A stretch of DNA of 62,808 nucleotides from Candidatus Melainabacteria bacterium SSGW_16 (lineage in GTDB: Bacteria > Cyanobacteriota > Vampirovibrionia > 2-02-FULL-35-15): NCBI GenBank assembly GCA_004769085.1, contig DUDS01000001.1, positions 55,578 through 118,385 on the forward strand, given 5' to 3'. Within the stretch, counting starts at the first letter, position 1. Each line of letters starts with the position of its first letter. This document shows positions 25,731 through 33,361 of this stretch, piece after piece. Made by a program: the position numbers and the translations under genes. The notes beneath the pieces are model-generated. The model had not been told where the DNA came from, did no database searches, and saw only the letters and a program-made list of their open reading frames with translations.

Positions 25731-27321
25731 ATCTGACAAACTAAAAAAATTAAATAGAATAATCGGAATTGAAATATCTGAAAATGATGTTATAGGAGTA
25801 GAACTTTTATTTATAAAAGACAAGGTTTATTTAAAGAACGGCTTCAGGTTAAATGTTCCGGTTTTCCAGGATCCAAGTAAAACAATCTCACTTATAAAAC
25901 AAACCTTAAAATCACTAAATATTAAAACCAAAGAATGTGTCATAGGATTTTCTCTTCAGTATCTTAAATTATTATCGATACCAATCCCGGCAACAATACC
26001 ACAGGATGAAATTCCTTCAATTATTGCTCAGGAAGGAAATATCGATCCAGTCAATGAGTCAGTCACATACATTCAGCTAAATAACACTCAAAGAACTGAT
26101 CCTGACGGTACAAGCAGATTTGATGTTCTTGGAATTGCAATACATAAACAGCTTTTGGGCATGGCTTCTGAGCTTTGCAAAAGCTGCAATTTAAAACTTG
26201 TTTCGGTAACACCTGCTTTCTGTGGAATTGGTTCTTTCTTAAGTCCGCTTCCATCAAATGAGCTATTAGCATCTTTATGGATTTCCCAGATTCGCTCGGA
26301 ATTTATCGTGTGGTCAGGGCAGGAACCAATATACGAGCATTTATTTTTTACACATCAGTTAAACGATCAGTTATTCCAATCAATAAGCTATATACAAACA
26401 CAGCTTGGCGGTACCCAAGTTGCAGAAGTAATTACAAACGGCACTTTTGTAAATGAAACTGATTTATCCCAGCTTCCTTTTAACATTCAGCAGTTTACAC
26501 TGCCAGGAAATATAATTGACACAGGTAAAGTACTTATGAACATAAGTCCGGCAGAAATTGCAAATGTTCTTGGTATTTCTTTTGCATCAACAAATATTTT
26601 CCCATATACTACTCCGAATTTCCTCTCTTCAGGAAAAGTTGCAGCACCTCCAAAAACCGGTGACTTAAAGGACATTTTTAAGGGTACTGCCAAGCCTGCA
26701 AAAGGAATTTCAAAAGAAATTAAATTTTCTATTCCTTTCATGAAAAATCTTGATCCCCTGGTTGCAAAATTTATTTTTCCTTCTGTCGCAGTAATTATTT
26801 TTTCAATGCTCTGCGCTTTCTATATAAACAGTATGCTCATACCAAATGTAGATACTGATCAAACCAATCTGGAAGGTAAAGTAAAACTTTCAGAGATACA
26901 ACTTGCAAAGCTTTTAAACATTGAAAAGACAAATAAGGTTTTAACACTAAAGGCAGATTATTTTTCACAACTAATTGATCAAAGAAGGCCATGGTCAAAA
27001 ATCCTTCGTGAAATTGCAGATATAACACCTAGAGAACTCTGGATTGACAGGCTTGAAATAAAAGCAGGAAAAATTGATGTTTTTGGAAGAGCATTAAATG
27101 TAGATGCTGTTGCAAACTTTTCAATTAATTTAAATCACTCTGCAAAATTGCTTGACGATGCACAGATTATTGCCATGAGAAAATTTCAGGAAGAAAATAT
27201 TGATTTGATAGAATTTCAGATTAACACCAGGATAAGAAATACAGTCAAAGAATTATCTCTGGAGGAAGCCTCTAAAGAAAAAAAAGAATTACCGCAGATA
27301 AAATCAACCCAGAAAACATAA
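25720..27321 (+). CDS. PilM-PilN fusion, type IV pilus inner-membrane assembly protein
   Basis: The protein has 533 residues. Residues 12-300 look like PilM, an actin-fold cytoplasmic protein (IGIEISENDVIGVELLFI, IPIPATIPQDEIPSIIAQEG). One membrane helix lies at about 349-370. After it comes a short coiled region and a periplasmic PilN-like part (SKILREIADITPRELWIDRL, then IDVFGRALNVDAVANFSINL). PilM and PilN are normally separate, bound through the PilN N-terminal peptide; here they are one chain. The phosphate-binding DIG motif of PilM appears replaced (LLASLWISQIRSEF), so ATP binding is doubtful. No PilO or PilQ gene follows; the next gene is an ABC permease. Confidence 0.75.
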   Translation: MFFKSDKLKKLNRIIGIEISENDVIGVELLFIKDKVYLKNGFRLNVPVFQDPSKTISLIKQTLKSLNIKTKECVIGFSLQYLKLLSIPIPATIPQDEIPSIIAQEGNIDPVNESVTYIQLNNTQRTDPDGTSRFDVLGIAIHKQLLGMASELCKSCNLKLVSVTPAFCGIGSFLSPLPSNELLASLWISQIRSEFIVWSGQEPIYEHLFFTHQLNDQLFQSISYIQTQLGGTQVAEVITNGTFVNETDLSQLPFNIQQFTLPGNIIDTGKVLMNISPAEIANVLGISFASTNIFPYTTPNFLSSGKVAAPPKTGDLKDIFKGTAKPAKGISKEIKFSIPFMKNLDPLVAKFIFPSVAVIIFSMLCAFYINSMLIPNVDTDQTNLEGKVKLSEIQLAKLLNIEKTNKVLTLKADYFSQLIDQRRPWSKILREIADITPRELWIDRLEIKAGKIDVFGRALNVDAVANFSINLNHSAKLLDDAQIIAMRKFQEENIDLIEFQINTRIRNTVKELSLEEASKEKKELPQIKSTQKT

Positions 27322-27325
27322 TAAG

Positions 27326-28150
27326 ATGAACCTTTTCTCAAGGATTTTAAGACACTCTGCAATGATACTGCTAAGCATAATATTTTTAATCCCTTTATTC
27401 TGGATGATCTCTACATCGTTAAAAACACCGGATCAGATCTTTTCTTCCGAAGTAAGCTGGATACCAGCTCCAGCCGACTGGAGCAACTACACTAAAGCTT
27501 TTGAGTTCGTTAATTTGTTTAATGCTACAAAGAATTCACTTATTATTTCAGTCTTAAGCATTATAGGTGCATTATTCTCATGCTCTCTTGCAGCATATGC
27601 ATTTGCTGTACTGAAGTGGAAATTTAGGGATTTATTTTTTTATATCACATTGTGTACCATGATGTTGCCTGAAATGGCTACATTAATCCCTCAGTTCATT
27701 ATTTTTCAGAAGCTTGGCTGGTATGGAACTTATCTGCCTCTTATTGCTCCATACTTCTGTGGAAATGCTTTTTATATTTTTCTGCTCAGGCAGTTTTTTC
27801 TTACAATTCCAAAAGAACTCCATGAGGCAGCATGCATTGACGGCTGTACAGAGTTTGATATTTACAGAAAAATCTATCTAAGGCTATCAATACCTGTCTT
27901 ATCTGTAGTAGCCTTGTTTCAGTTTTTAGTCAGCTGGAATGATTTAATAAAACCTTCAGTATATTTAATAAATCAAAATCAGTATACACTTTCACTGGCT
28001 CTTCAGCAGTTCAAAGCACAACACGGTGGGACAGAGTGGGCTTTACTTATGGCAAGTACAACAGTTACTGTTCTGCCTGTAGTTATTATATTTTTCCTGA
28101 CACAAAAAACATTCGTGCAGGGAATAACAATGACAGGAATAAAAGACTGA
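27326..28150 (+). CDS. ABC transporter permease, carbohydrate type (MalG/UgpE-like)
   Basis: The protein has 274 residues with six predicted membrane helices. The cytoplasmic EAA loop, which contacts the ATPase, reads LHEAACIDGCTEFDIYRKIY. NSLIISVLSIIGALFSCSLAAYAF is the typical second-helix region, and the start SMIFLIPLFWMISTSLKTP-like segment is usual for MalG homologues. It probably works with the ATPase at 23498. Its partner MalF-type permease is not in this window. It begins 4 bp after the PilM-PilN gene and ends 1 bp before a convergent gene. Confidence 0.9.
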   Translation: MNLFSRILRHSAMILLSIIFLIPLFWMISTSLKTPDQIFSSEVSWIPAPADWSNYTKAFEFVNLFNATKNSLIISVLSIIGALFSCSLAAYAFAVLKWKFRDLFFYITLCTMMLPEMATLIPQFIIFQKLGWYGTYLPLIAPYFCGNAFYIFLLRQFFLTIPKELHEAACIDGCTEFDIYRKIYLRLSIPVLSVVALFQFLVSWNDLIKPSVYLINQNQYTLSLALQQFKAQHGGTEWALLMASTTVTVLPVVIIFFLTQKTFVQGITMTGIKD

Positions 28151-28151
28151 T

Positions 28152-28655
28152 TTAAGATTTGTCAGAAAATTTTATTTCCTGTAAAAGTTTATATGCACTG
28201 TTTCCTATTTCTGTATCAGGCTGCGATGAAACAATCTCTACTAGGAGCATGGCAGCGTCCTTAATTTTCTTTTGACTTATATATATTTTTGCAAGCAGTA
28301 AATAGCATCTGTCTCTGGCATTTGCAAAGTCGAGTGCATGTGCTTTTTCAAGCTTTGCAGATTTGGTTTTTTTCTGATTTTTACTGAAAGTCTGAAATAA
28401 TTTATAATGATTTTCTGATGCATCAGTAAGCCAGTTTTTTACACCCAGAAGAAGTTTTTCAGCATCTTCTGTTTTTCCATCCTTTAAAAGTACAGATGCC
28501 TGCTCAATTTGTTTTATTGAATAAATAAGTCCAAGAGTATTTTTAGGATCATCCTGAACACTAAGTAAATTTACATTTTCTGCAAATGCAACTAATGATG
28601 AAAAACACACAACGACTGTAAATACTATAGTTATGTAGTTAATTATTTTGCTCAT
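28152..28655 (-). CDS. Exported protein with tetratricopeptide-like helices
   Basis: The protein has 167 residues. Residues 1-25 form a signal peptide (hydrophobic core then VAFAEN). The rest is alpha-helical, with paired-helix spacing like TPR units: LLKDGKTEDAEKLLLGVKNW near 57-76 and YLLLAKIYISQKKIKDAAML near 118-137. No enzyme motif is seen. It probably works in the periplasm as a binding scaffold. It is convergent to the ABC permease, with 1 bp between stops. Confidence 0.65.
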   Translation of the reverse strand: MSKIINYITIVFTVVVCFSSLVAFAENVNLLSVQDDPKNTLGLIYSIKQIEQASVLLKDGKTEDAEKLLLGVKNWLTDASENHYKLFQTFSKNQKKTKSAKLEKAHALDFANARDRCYLLLAKIYISQKKIKDAAMLLVEIVSSQPDTEIGNSAYKLLQEIKFSDKS

Positions 28656-28687
28656 AAGAAGTTATTTTACCTTTTAATTATGTAACC

Positions 28688-28716
28688 TTGCTTTTATTAT
28701 TCTATTAATCTAAAAT
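28688..28716 (+). promoter_or_regulatory. Sigma-70 type promoter of tRNA-Glu
   Basis: TTGCTT (28688-28693) and TAAAAT (28711-28716) are separated by exactly 17 bp. The start point would be near 28723, about 50 bp upstream of the tRNA, leaving a 5' leader that includes a hairpin. Confidence 0.6.
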
Positions 28717-28734
28717 CACTAGGTGAACTGAAAA

Positions 28735-28752
28735 GAACAGGCTTTCCTGTTC
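28735..28752 (+). promoter_or_regulatory. Leader hairpin upstream of tRNA-Glu
   Basis: GAACAGG (28735-28741) and CCTGTTC (28746-28752) form a 7-bp stem with a CTTT loop in the likely 5' leader of the tRNA precursor. It may be a processing signal for the tRNA 5' end. Confidence 0.35.
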
Positions 28753-28771
28753 ACACAGAAAAATGACATGC

Positions 28772-28844
28772 GCCCTCATCGTCTAGTGGCCTAGGACATC
28801 GCCCTTTCACGGCGGTAACACCGGTTCAAATCCGGTTGGGGGTA
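28772..28844 (+). tRNA. tRNA-Glu (UUC anticodon)
   Basis: The gene starts GCCCTCATCGTCTAGTGG and ends with the T-arm CCGGTTCAAATCCGG and GGGGGTA. The anticodon loop CTTTCAC carries TTC. Length is 73 nt. The first acceptor pair is G-U, which is slightly unusual. CCA is not encoded. A possible terminator and a bulged hairpin follow. Confidence 0.95.
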
Positions 28845-28855
28845 ATTATTTTTAT

Positions 28856-28882
28856 AAGTTCAGACAAGCTGAACTTTCTTTC
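28856..28882 (+). terminator. Possible terminator after tRNA-Glu
   Basis: AAGTTCAG (28856-28863) and CTGAACTT (28869-28876) form an 8-bp stem with a 5-nt loop, followed by TCTTTC. The T-run is interrupted, so it is a moderate candidate. Confidence 0.5.
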
Positions 28883-28904
28883 GGTCAATCCCTTTCATAG
28901 GATC

Positions 28905-28932
28905 GGATTTGGTGGGTAAACCACACAAATCC
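28905..28932 (+). repeat. Bulged intergenic hairpin (copy B)
   Basis: GGATTTG-GTGG (28905-28915), loop GTAAA, CCAC (28921-28924), one bulged A at 28925, then CAAATCC (28926-28932). The inner stem length, 5-nt loop and bulge position equal those of copies A (11137) and C (46818), while the stem bases differ in a paired way. It lies between tRNA-Glu and the deaminase-like gene. The GC-rich left part of copies A and C is not obvious here. Confidence 0.6.
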
Positions 28933-29038
28933 TATAGTTTTTATTCAACTTATTCTAAATCTGCCCAACAAGGGTACCATAATAAATTGCTTTTAAGGTC
29001 TATTCTTGTTAAAATAAAAACACTTTTTACAGCCAGAT

Positions 29039-29044
29039 TATAAT
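29039..29044 (+). promoter_or_regulatory. -10 box upstream of the deaminase-like gene
   Basis: TATAAT at 29039-29044 lies 20 bp before the ATG at 29065, so the leader would be about 14 nt. No good -35 box is found at 16-18 bp spacing. Confidence 0.4.
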
Positions 29045-29064
29045 TAGTCATTTGAGTACTTAAA

Positions 29065-30747
29065 ATGTCTTCAATAGCTATAGATCCGATATTAAAAGCA
29101 AGGGTTGCTCAAGTACTTGCAAGACCACTATATAGAGATGCACAGGAGAGATTGTTCTTTAAGGGACTAGTAGACCAAGTTCAAAATGGAAGATATTCTG
29201 AATTAGATGAAAGAGTAATTGATATTGCAAAAAGAGGGTTAGATGAAGAGGTGGTTGATACAGTTCAAGAGAGACTACACCTCAATGAATCTTATCCAGA
29301 TGGTTTAGAAGTTAAAGTAATTGATTTTAAGCCCTGGTTTTCAGTAAGTCGTACTGAAATGGACCCTGAAACAGGAAAATTTCATTCTACAAGTCCCCTT
29401 GTTCAAGATTTAATTGACTATGTTTATTCAAAAGGACTAGATGTGGTTGTTAGAGAAAACACTATATATGATAGCGATGACTTTGCTTATATGTGTGCAA
29501 GGATTCCACCCGAGTGGTTTCATCTAGATCCAAAGGAAGTACTTAAAGGATTAACAAGTGCCCCTGATTCAAAAAAAGATAAAGTAAAAGTAAGAATTGT
29601 TGAAAATAAAGCACTTTTAAAAAAGTACAATATTGATCCAAAAAATGTCTCTATCGTAAGTAAGAGTAGTTATATGATGCCTGAGGACTTAAGTGAAATT
29701 GAAAGTAAGAAAGAACTTTTTTTAGTTAAATTACTTAAAGCACATGAACATGCTTTAAAAAACAGAAGACTAGGTACTTCAATGTTTTCAAACAGGCAAT
29801 ACTCTACGAGTATGCAGCTTGAACTTAAGCAAGGTGACCAGTCAAATACTTTCTGGGTACTTGCAGGTAACTTTGAACTGAATATTTCAGAGCTTATATG
29901 TGGAGAACGTGGTGGCATGACAATTGCAGTAAATAAAGCAGTAGGAAAACTTGAAAAAGAGCTTGTAGACAAACTTCCAGAAACTGCAAATATACAAGAT
30001 ATGTTAAAAGTTAAACGCTTAGTTATGACAAGCTCAAAAGGCTTAGGAGAAGATACTTCAGCATGGCAACCCTGTTCAGATTGTTACGGATGGATGGGAG
30101 CAGGAAGGTTTTTTAGCTTGGATACACAAATACTCTCACTTGGGAAAGATGAAAAAGGTAGTTCTACCTTGGAAGTTAGAACATTAAAAGATTTACTCCC
30201 AATGCAAGGATTACATAAAATTTCAATGTCAGATGACTCTATTGATGCTATGCCAATTGAGTATTCGAAGGATGGAAAAGAAATCTCAGAAGCAACTAAA
30301 CTTTCAGAAACAATGATTAGAAGACTACTTAAAAAAGCAAAAAATGAATATGAGAAAAGTGTAAAAACCAATGAAGGTTTTTCAGGTAAAGAGGATGCTG
30401 CAGCAGTTTTATTTAATGAATCCAGGAGAATATTTGAAGGGAGAAGGATTGAGTGGGTTCCAAGATGGCCTGAACCGGCTGATCTTATAGCTACAATGAT
30501 TGGAATAAATGAACTTGCAAAAGTTGGGATAAAGAACCCGACAGTAAAAGCAATTGCTCATTTTGGAGATCATATTGAAGCTCCAAGTATTAAAGGTAAT
30601 GGTCGATTGGCACAAAAACGTGGTGGAAAAGATGTTGTTCGTATAGTAATTGAAGACAATATAATAAAAGTTAGGACAATAAAAGACTATCAACCTTCTG
30701 TGCATGGATCTATAAGAACACTCTCAGCAAACAGATCTACTGTTTAA
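29065..30747 (+). CDS. Large two-domain cytidine-deaminase-like protein
   Basis: The protein has 560 residues, about twice the size of long cytidine deaminases. In the middle, GNFELNISELICGERGGM gives the C279-x-E281 zinc/catalytic pair. WQPCSDCYGWM gives C337 and C340, and TLKDLLPMQG closes the domain as ELLP does in cytidine deaminases. Residues about 415-550 repeat the pattern without zinc ligands (PADLIATMIGINELAKVG against ISELICGERGGM; VRTIKDYQPSVHG against VRTLKDLLPMQG), like the inactive C-terminal half of E. coli Cdd. Residues 1-215 are unrecognised. The natural substrate (nucleoside, nucleotide or RNA) cannot be read. No signal peptide is present. It is convergent with an orphan gene at 30798. 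Confidence 0.7.
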   Translation: MSSIAIDPILKARVAQVLARPLYRDAQERLFFKGLVDQVQNGRYSELDERVIDIAKRGLDEEVVDTVQERLHLNESYPDGLEVKVIDFKPWFSVSRTEMDPETGKFHSTSPLVQDLIDYVYSKGLDVVVRENTIYDSDDFAYMCARIPPEWFHLDPKEVLKGLTSAPDSKKDKVKVRIVENKALLKKYNIDPKNVSIVSKSSYMMPEDLSEIESKKELFLVKLLKAHEHALKNRRLGTSMFSNRQYSTSMQLELKQGDQSNTFWVLAGNFELNISELICGERGGMTIAVNKAVGKLEKELVDKLPETANIQDMLKVKRLVMTSSKGLGEDTSAWQPCSDCYGWMGAGRFFSLDTQILSLGKDEKGSSTLEVRTLKDLLPMQGLHKISMSDDSIDAMPIEYSKDGKEISEATKLSETMIRRLLKKAKNEYEKSVKTNEGFSGKEDAAAVLFNESRRIFEGRRIEWVPRWPEPADLIATMIGINELAKVGIKNPTVKAIAHFGDHIEAPSIKGNGRLAQKRGGKDVVRIVIEDNIIKVRTIKDYQPSVHGSIRTLSANRSTV

Positions 30748-30797
30748 CTAAAACTTAAACAACTATTCCATTTCCTAAAAACTCATTCACTTTAATT

Positions 30798-31199
30798 TCA
30801 AGCATCTAATTTACCAAATTTCTTTAAAGATTCAATATAAGAAGTCAATTGTAAAAGTGCTAATTTTACAAAACCACGTAGTTTGGAAGGATTAAATAAT
30901 TCCTTAGCTTTTATTGGTTTTAAAGTTATAAGACCATCTGGCAAAAACCAGACTCTTAGATTTTTATCTCTAAAATCAATACTTCCTGTTTCGCTTTCTC
31001 TACGATACATAAATCTGCTTTTCACATTATTAAATGTTGATGATGCAATAACAACATCAAACCCTGTAGAACGTGTTTTAGCTGTATATTTAAATGGTCC
31101 TGAATCAACTTCAGCAACACCATGATGTGGCAAATCAAGAGGAATATCCTGAAGATTTGGCGTAATTAATTGCCATTTGTTAGATGCCATAACTCTCAT
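30798..31199 (-). CDS. Unrecognised 133-residue protein
   Basis: I do not recognise this protein. It looks soluble, beta-rich in the first 100 residues (KWQLITPNL, KYTAKTRSTGFDVVIASSTF, NLRVWFLPDGLITLKPIKAK), and ends in a helix rich in Leu and Lys. Two in-frame ATGs (codons 1 and 4) are equally possible; the shorter form starts MASNKWQ. It faces the deaminase-like gene tail to tail, 50 bp apart. That could reflect a functional link, but nothing in the sequence shows it. Confidence 0.55.
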   Translation of the reverse strand: MRVMASNKWQLITPNLQDIPLDLPHHGVAEVDSGPFKYTAKTRSTGFDVVIASSTFNNVKSRFMYRRESETGSIDFRDKNLRVWFLPDGLITLKPIKAKELFNPSKLRGFVKLALLQLTSYIESLKKFGKLDA

Positions 31200-31683
31200 A
31201 AGTAGCTCTTACTTACAAAAACGAGAACTTAATTCTTTTTATTTCAAGAAGATTGTAAAGATTATTAAATGATTTTACTAATGTTACGGAATAAGATTTT
31301 AGATTGTTCGTTTTAAATGATCATTTTAAATTTGTTTGCAAATTACATCAGTCAAAGAATTAGATTATAAAACCTATATTTATTAACAAAATACTGTTTT
31401 AAAAAACTTACCAGAATCTTCTTGTAAGCAAGATCTTACATTGTTCTTAGTCACTATTACAAAATAGTACAGTTAAAAAAAATCATGTTGTATAAACTTG
31501 CATCACTGGGAATAAATATTATGTGGATTGTTATAGAAGGAATTATTTTAAAAACAATCTTAACTACAAGAAAGTCATATCAAAAAAGTCCTCTATTTAA
31601 GCAATATAAAGCAAAAAGCAAAAACCAGAAACAATAAAAGCTGATTACTTTAGCTAAGTATCCTGCTGAATGTAAATCAAACC
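31200..31683. other. 484-bp intergenic stretch, very AT-rich, with one short reading frame
   Basis: No gene of normal size is present. A self-complementary AAATGATCATTT core lies at 31315-31326, possibly an operator, and TGTAAG...CTTACA forms a weak stem near 31433. A 50-codon frame at 31485-31637 is listed separately. No tRNA or known RNA could be recognised. Confidence 0.4.
31485..31637 (+). CDS. Possible small membrane protein, 50 residues
   Basis: The frame starts MLYKLASLGINIMWIVIEG and continues through a hydrophobic stretch to a lysine-rich tail ending KAKSKNQKQ. One membrane helix with a positively charged C-terminus is plausible. No ribosome site precedes the ATG, so coding is uncertain. 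It lies upstream of the subtilisin gene on the same strand. Confidence 0.3.
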   Translation: MLYKLASLGINIMWIVIEGIILKTILTTRKSYQKSPLFKQYKAKSKNQKQ

Positions 31684-32940
31684 ATGAAAAATTCTGCACT
31701 CAATATCATCTTTTTTAACTTATTATTAATTATCCTATTAATAGACTTTCCAGTAAAAGCAGAAGAAGTCAATAGCTATGACTCTGTGATTGTCTCTTTA
31801 AAAAAGAGCCTATCAGATATTAAAAGACCAAATAAACTAATGTACAGAGAAGGTATTTTAAGATTTAAAAAAGTTAGAAATAATGCATATTTAATCCCAT
31901 TAAATGAATATGAAAACAAAGAAAAACAAATTGAAGAACTACTACAAAGTGATTTATTTGATTTGATTGAACCAAATTATAAACTAACTCTGGATAGGAT
32001 ATACACCAAAAGAAACTATAACAAAATAAATATAATTCAAGAAGATAAAGAAATTACAACTAATGACACAGCATTTTCTTACCAGTACTACTTAAAACAA
32101 ATAAAATCTACCACTGCTTGGGCTACTACTGTTGGGGAAGAAACATCTGTAGCAATTCTTGATACAGGCGTTGACATAAATCATCCTGATTTAGCAGGGA
32201 AAGTTCCTTATGATGTACAACTTGATGCCTTAGATCAAATTGATCTAATAGGACATGGAACACAGGTAGCAGGAATTATTGCAGCAAACACAAACAATTA
32301 TAAAGGAATAGCTGGAATTGCCTGGAATGCAAAAATAATTCCAATAGGGATTACTAGTGAAGATGGGGAAGCAAGCATTTCAACAGTTATAAGTGCTTTA
32401 GAAAAAGCATATGAAAATGGAGCTAAGATAGTTCAAATAAGTTTAGGTACAAATCAATATTCTAAATTCCTTGAAGATGCAATTAAGTCTGCACAAAACA
32501 GAGGTATTCTAATTGTTTCAACTGCAGGAAACTCTGGAACAAATGAAATTAGATATCCAGCAGCTTTTGATGGTGTAATTGGTGTTGGTGCAGTTGATAG
32601 AGAAAATAAAATAGAGTCCTACAGCACAACGGGTAATCATGTAACTTTAGTAGCACCTGGTTCATTTATTTATACAACTTCCCCAGACTCTAGCTATGCA
32701 ACAGTTTCAGGTACATCATTTGCAGCACCCCAAGTTACAGGAGCTGCAACGCTAGTCTGGTCTATTGCTCCACATCTTTCTTCAGGAGAAGTCAGAGAAA
32801 TATTAATTCAATCTGCAGATGAATTAGGAGAAGAAGGAAACGATATAGTATATGGATATGGACTATTAAACATAGAAGCTGCTGTTAGCATTGCAAGTAA
32901 AATTGCAGCAGGTACTTCCGTGGCAACAATAAATGATTAG
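31684..32940 (+). CDS. Secreted subtilisin-like serine protease (S8 family)
   Basis: The protein has 418 residues. Residues 1-26 are a signal peptide ending PVKAEE. Residues about 33-105 look like an inhibitor I9-type propeptide (DSVIVSLKKS to FDLIEPNYKL). The catalytic triad is D160 in AILDTGVDINHPDL, H191 in GHGTQVAGI and S345 in SGTSFAAPQ; the oxyanion residue is N283 in TAGNSG. It lacks extra C-terminal domains. It is probably exported and self-activated, acting on peptides outside the cell. It stands alone between the intergenic region and a small orphan gene. Confidence 0.92.
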   Translation: MKNSALNIIFFNLLLIILLIDFPVKAEEVNSYDSVIVSLKKSLSDIKRPNKLMYREGILRFKKVRNNAYLIPLNEYENKEKQIEELLQSDLFDLIEPNYKLTLDRIYTKRNYNKINIIQEDKEITTNDTAFSYQYYLKQIKSTTAWATTVGEETSVAILDTGVDINHPDLAGKVPYDVQLDALDQIDLIGHGTQVAGIIAANTNNYKGIAGIAWNAKIIPIGITSEDGEASISTVISALEKAYENGAKIVQISLGTNQYSKFLEDAIKSAQNRGILIVSTAGNSGTNEIRYPAAFDGVIGVGAVDRENKIESYSTTGNHVTLVAPGSFIYTTSPDSSYATVSGTSFAAPQVTGAATLVWSIAPHLSSGEVREILIQSADELGEEGNDIVYGYGLLNIEAAVSIASKIAAGTSVATIND

Positions 32941-33120
32941 CAGATTTGTTAATGATTTGATTCGTACTTGATTCATGAAAGTAAGGTTTGTACGTGAAAA
33001 TTTTTACAATAACAATTTGTAACCGGTTTGATTAAGCTTAGATAAAACAAAAGGTTTATTTAATTGCATTTTAATTTTTCAAGGTACATATCTACTAGGG
33101 TAATTTAAGTGAGGTGGGAA

Positions 33121-33354
33121 ATGTCAATAAGTAAACCAATAATTCATATAGATAATGAAGTCGAATATATAACACCTAATAATAAGAACCATGAGCTTGT
33201 TCAGATTAATCCAGATGTTTTTAAAATATGTTTTATAAGAAAAGCAGATAAATCAACTAAAGGCTTTAATAGTGATGAGCAAGCAGAGTATCTAACAGGA
33301 TTTGATTCACTAAAGAAAGTACCTATAATACTTAAACTCCTAGCTGTTGCATAG
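33121..33354 (+). CDS. Unrecognised small protein, 77 residues
   Basis: The ATG at 33121 is preceded by GAGGTGG at short spacing. A GTG 12 bp upstream is a weaker start because it lies inside that purine run. The product starts MSISKPIIHIDNEVEYITP and ends in a hydrophobic helix (KVPIILKLLAVA). I recognise no family. The end converges on the GT39 gene with only 7 bp between stops. Confidence 0.5.
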   Translation: MSISKPIIHIDNEVEYITPNNKNHELVQINPDVFKICFIRKADKSTKGFNSDEQAEYLTGFDSLKKVPIILKLLAVA

Positions 33355-33361
33355 TTTTAAA

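Noticed and set aside
31315..31326. Palindrome AAATGATCATTT as a transcription factor site
   Set aside because: A 12-bp AT-rich palindrome is expected by chance in such sequence and no regulator gene is nearby.
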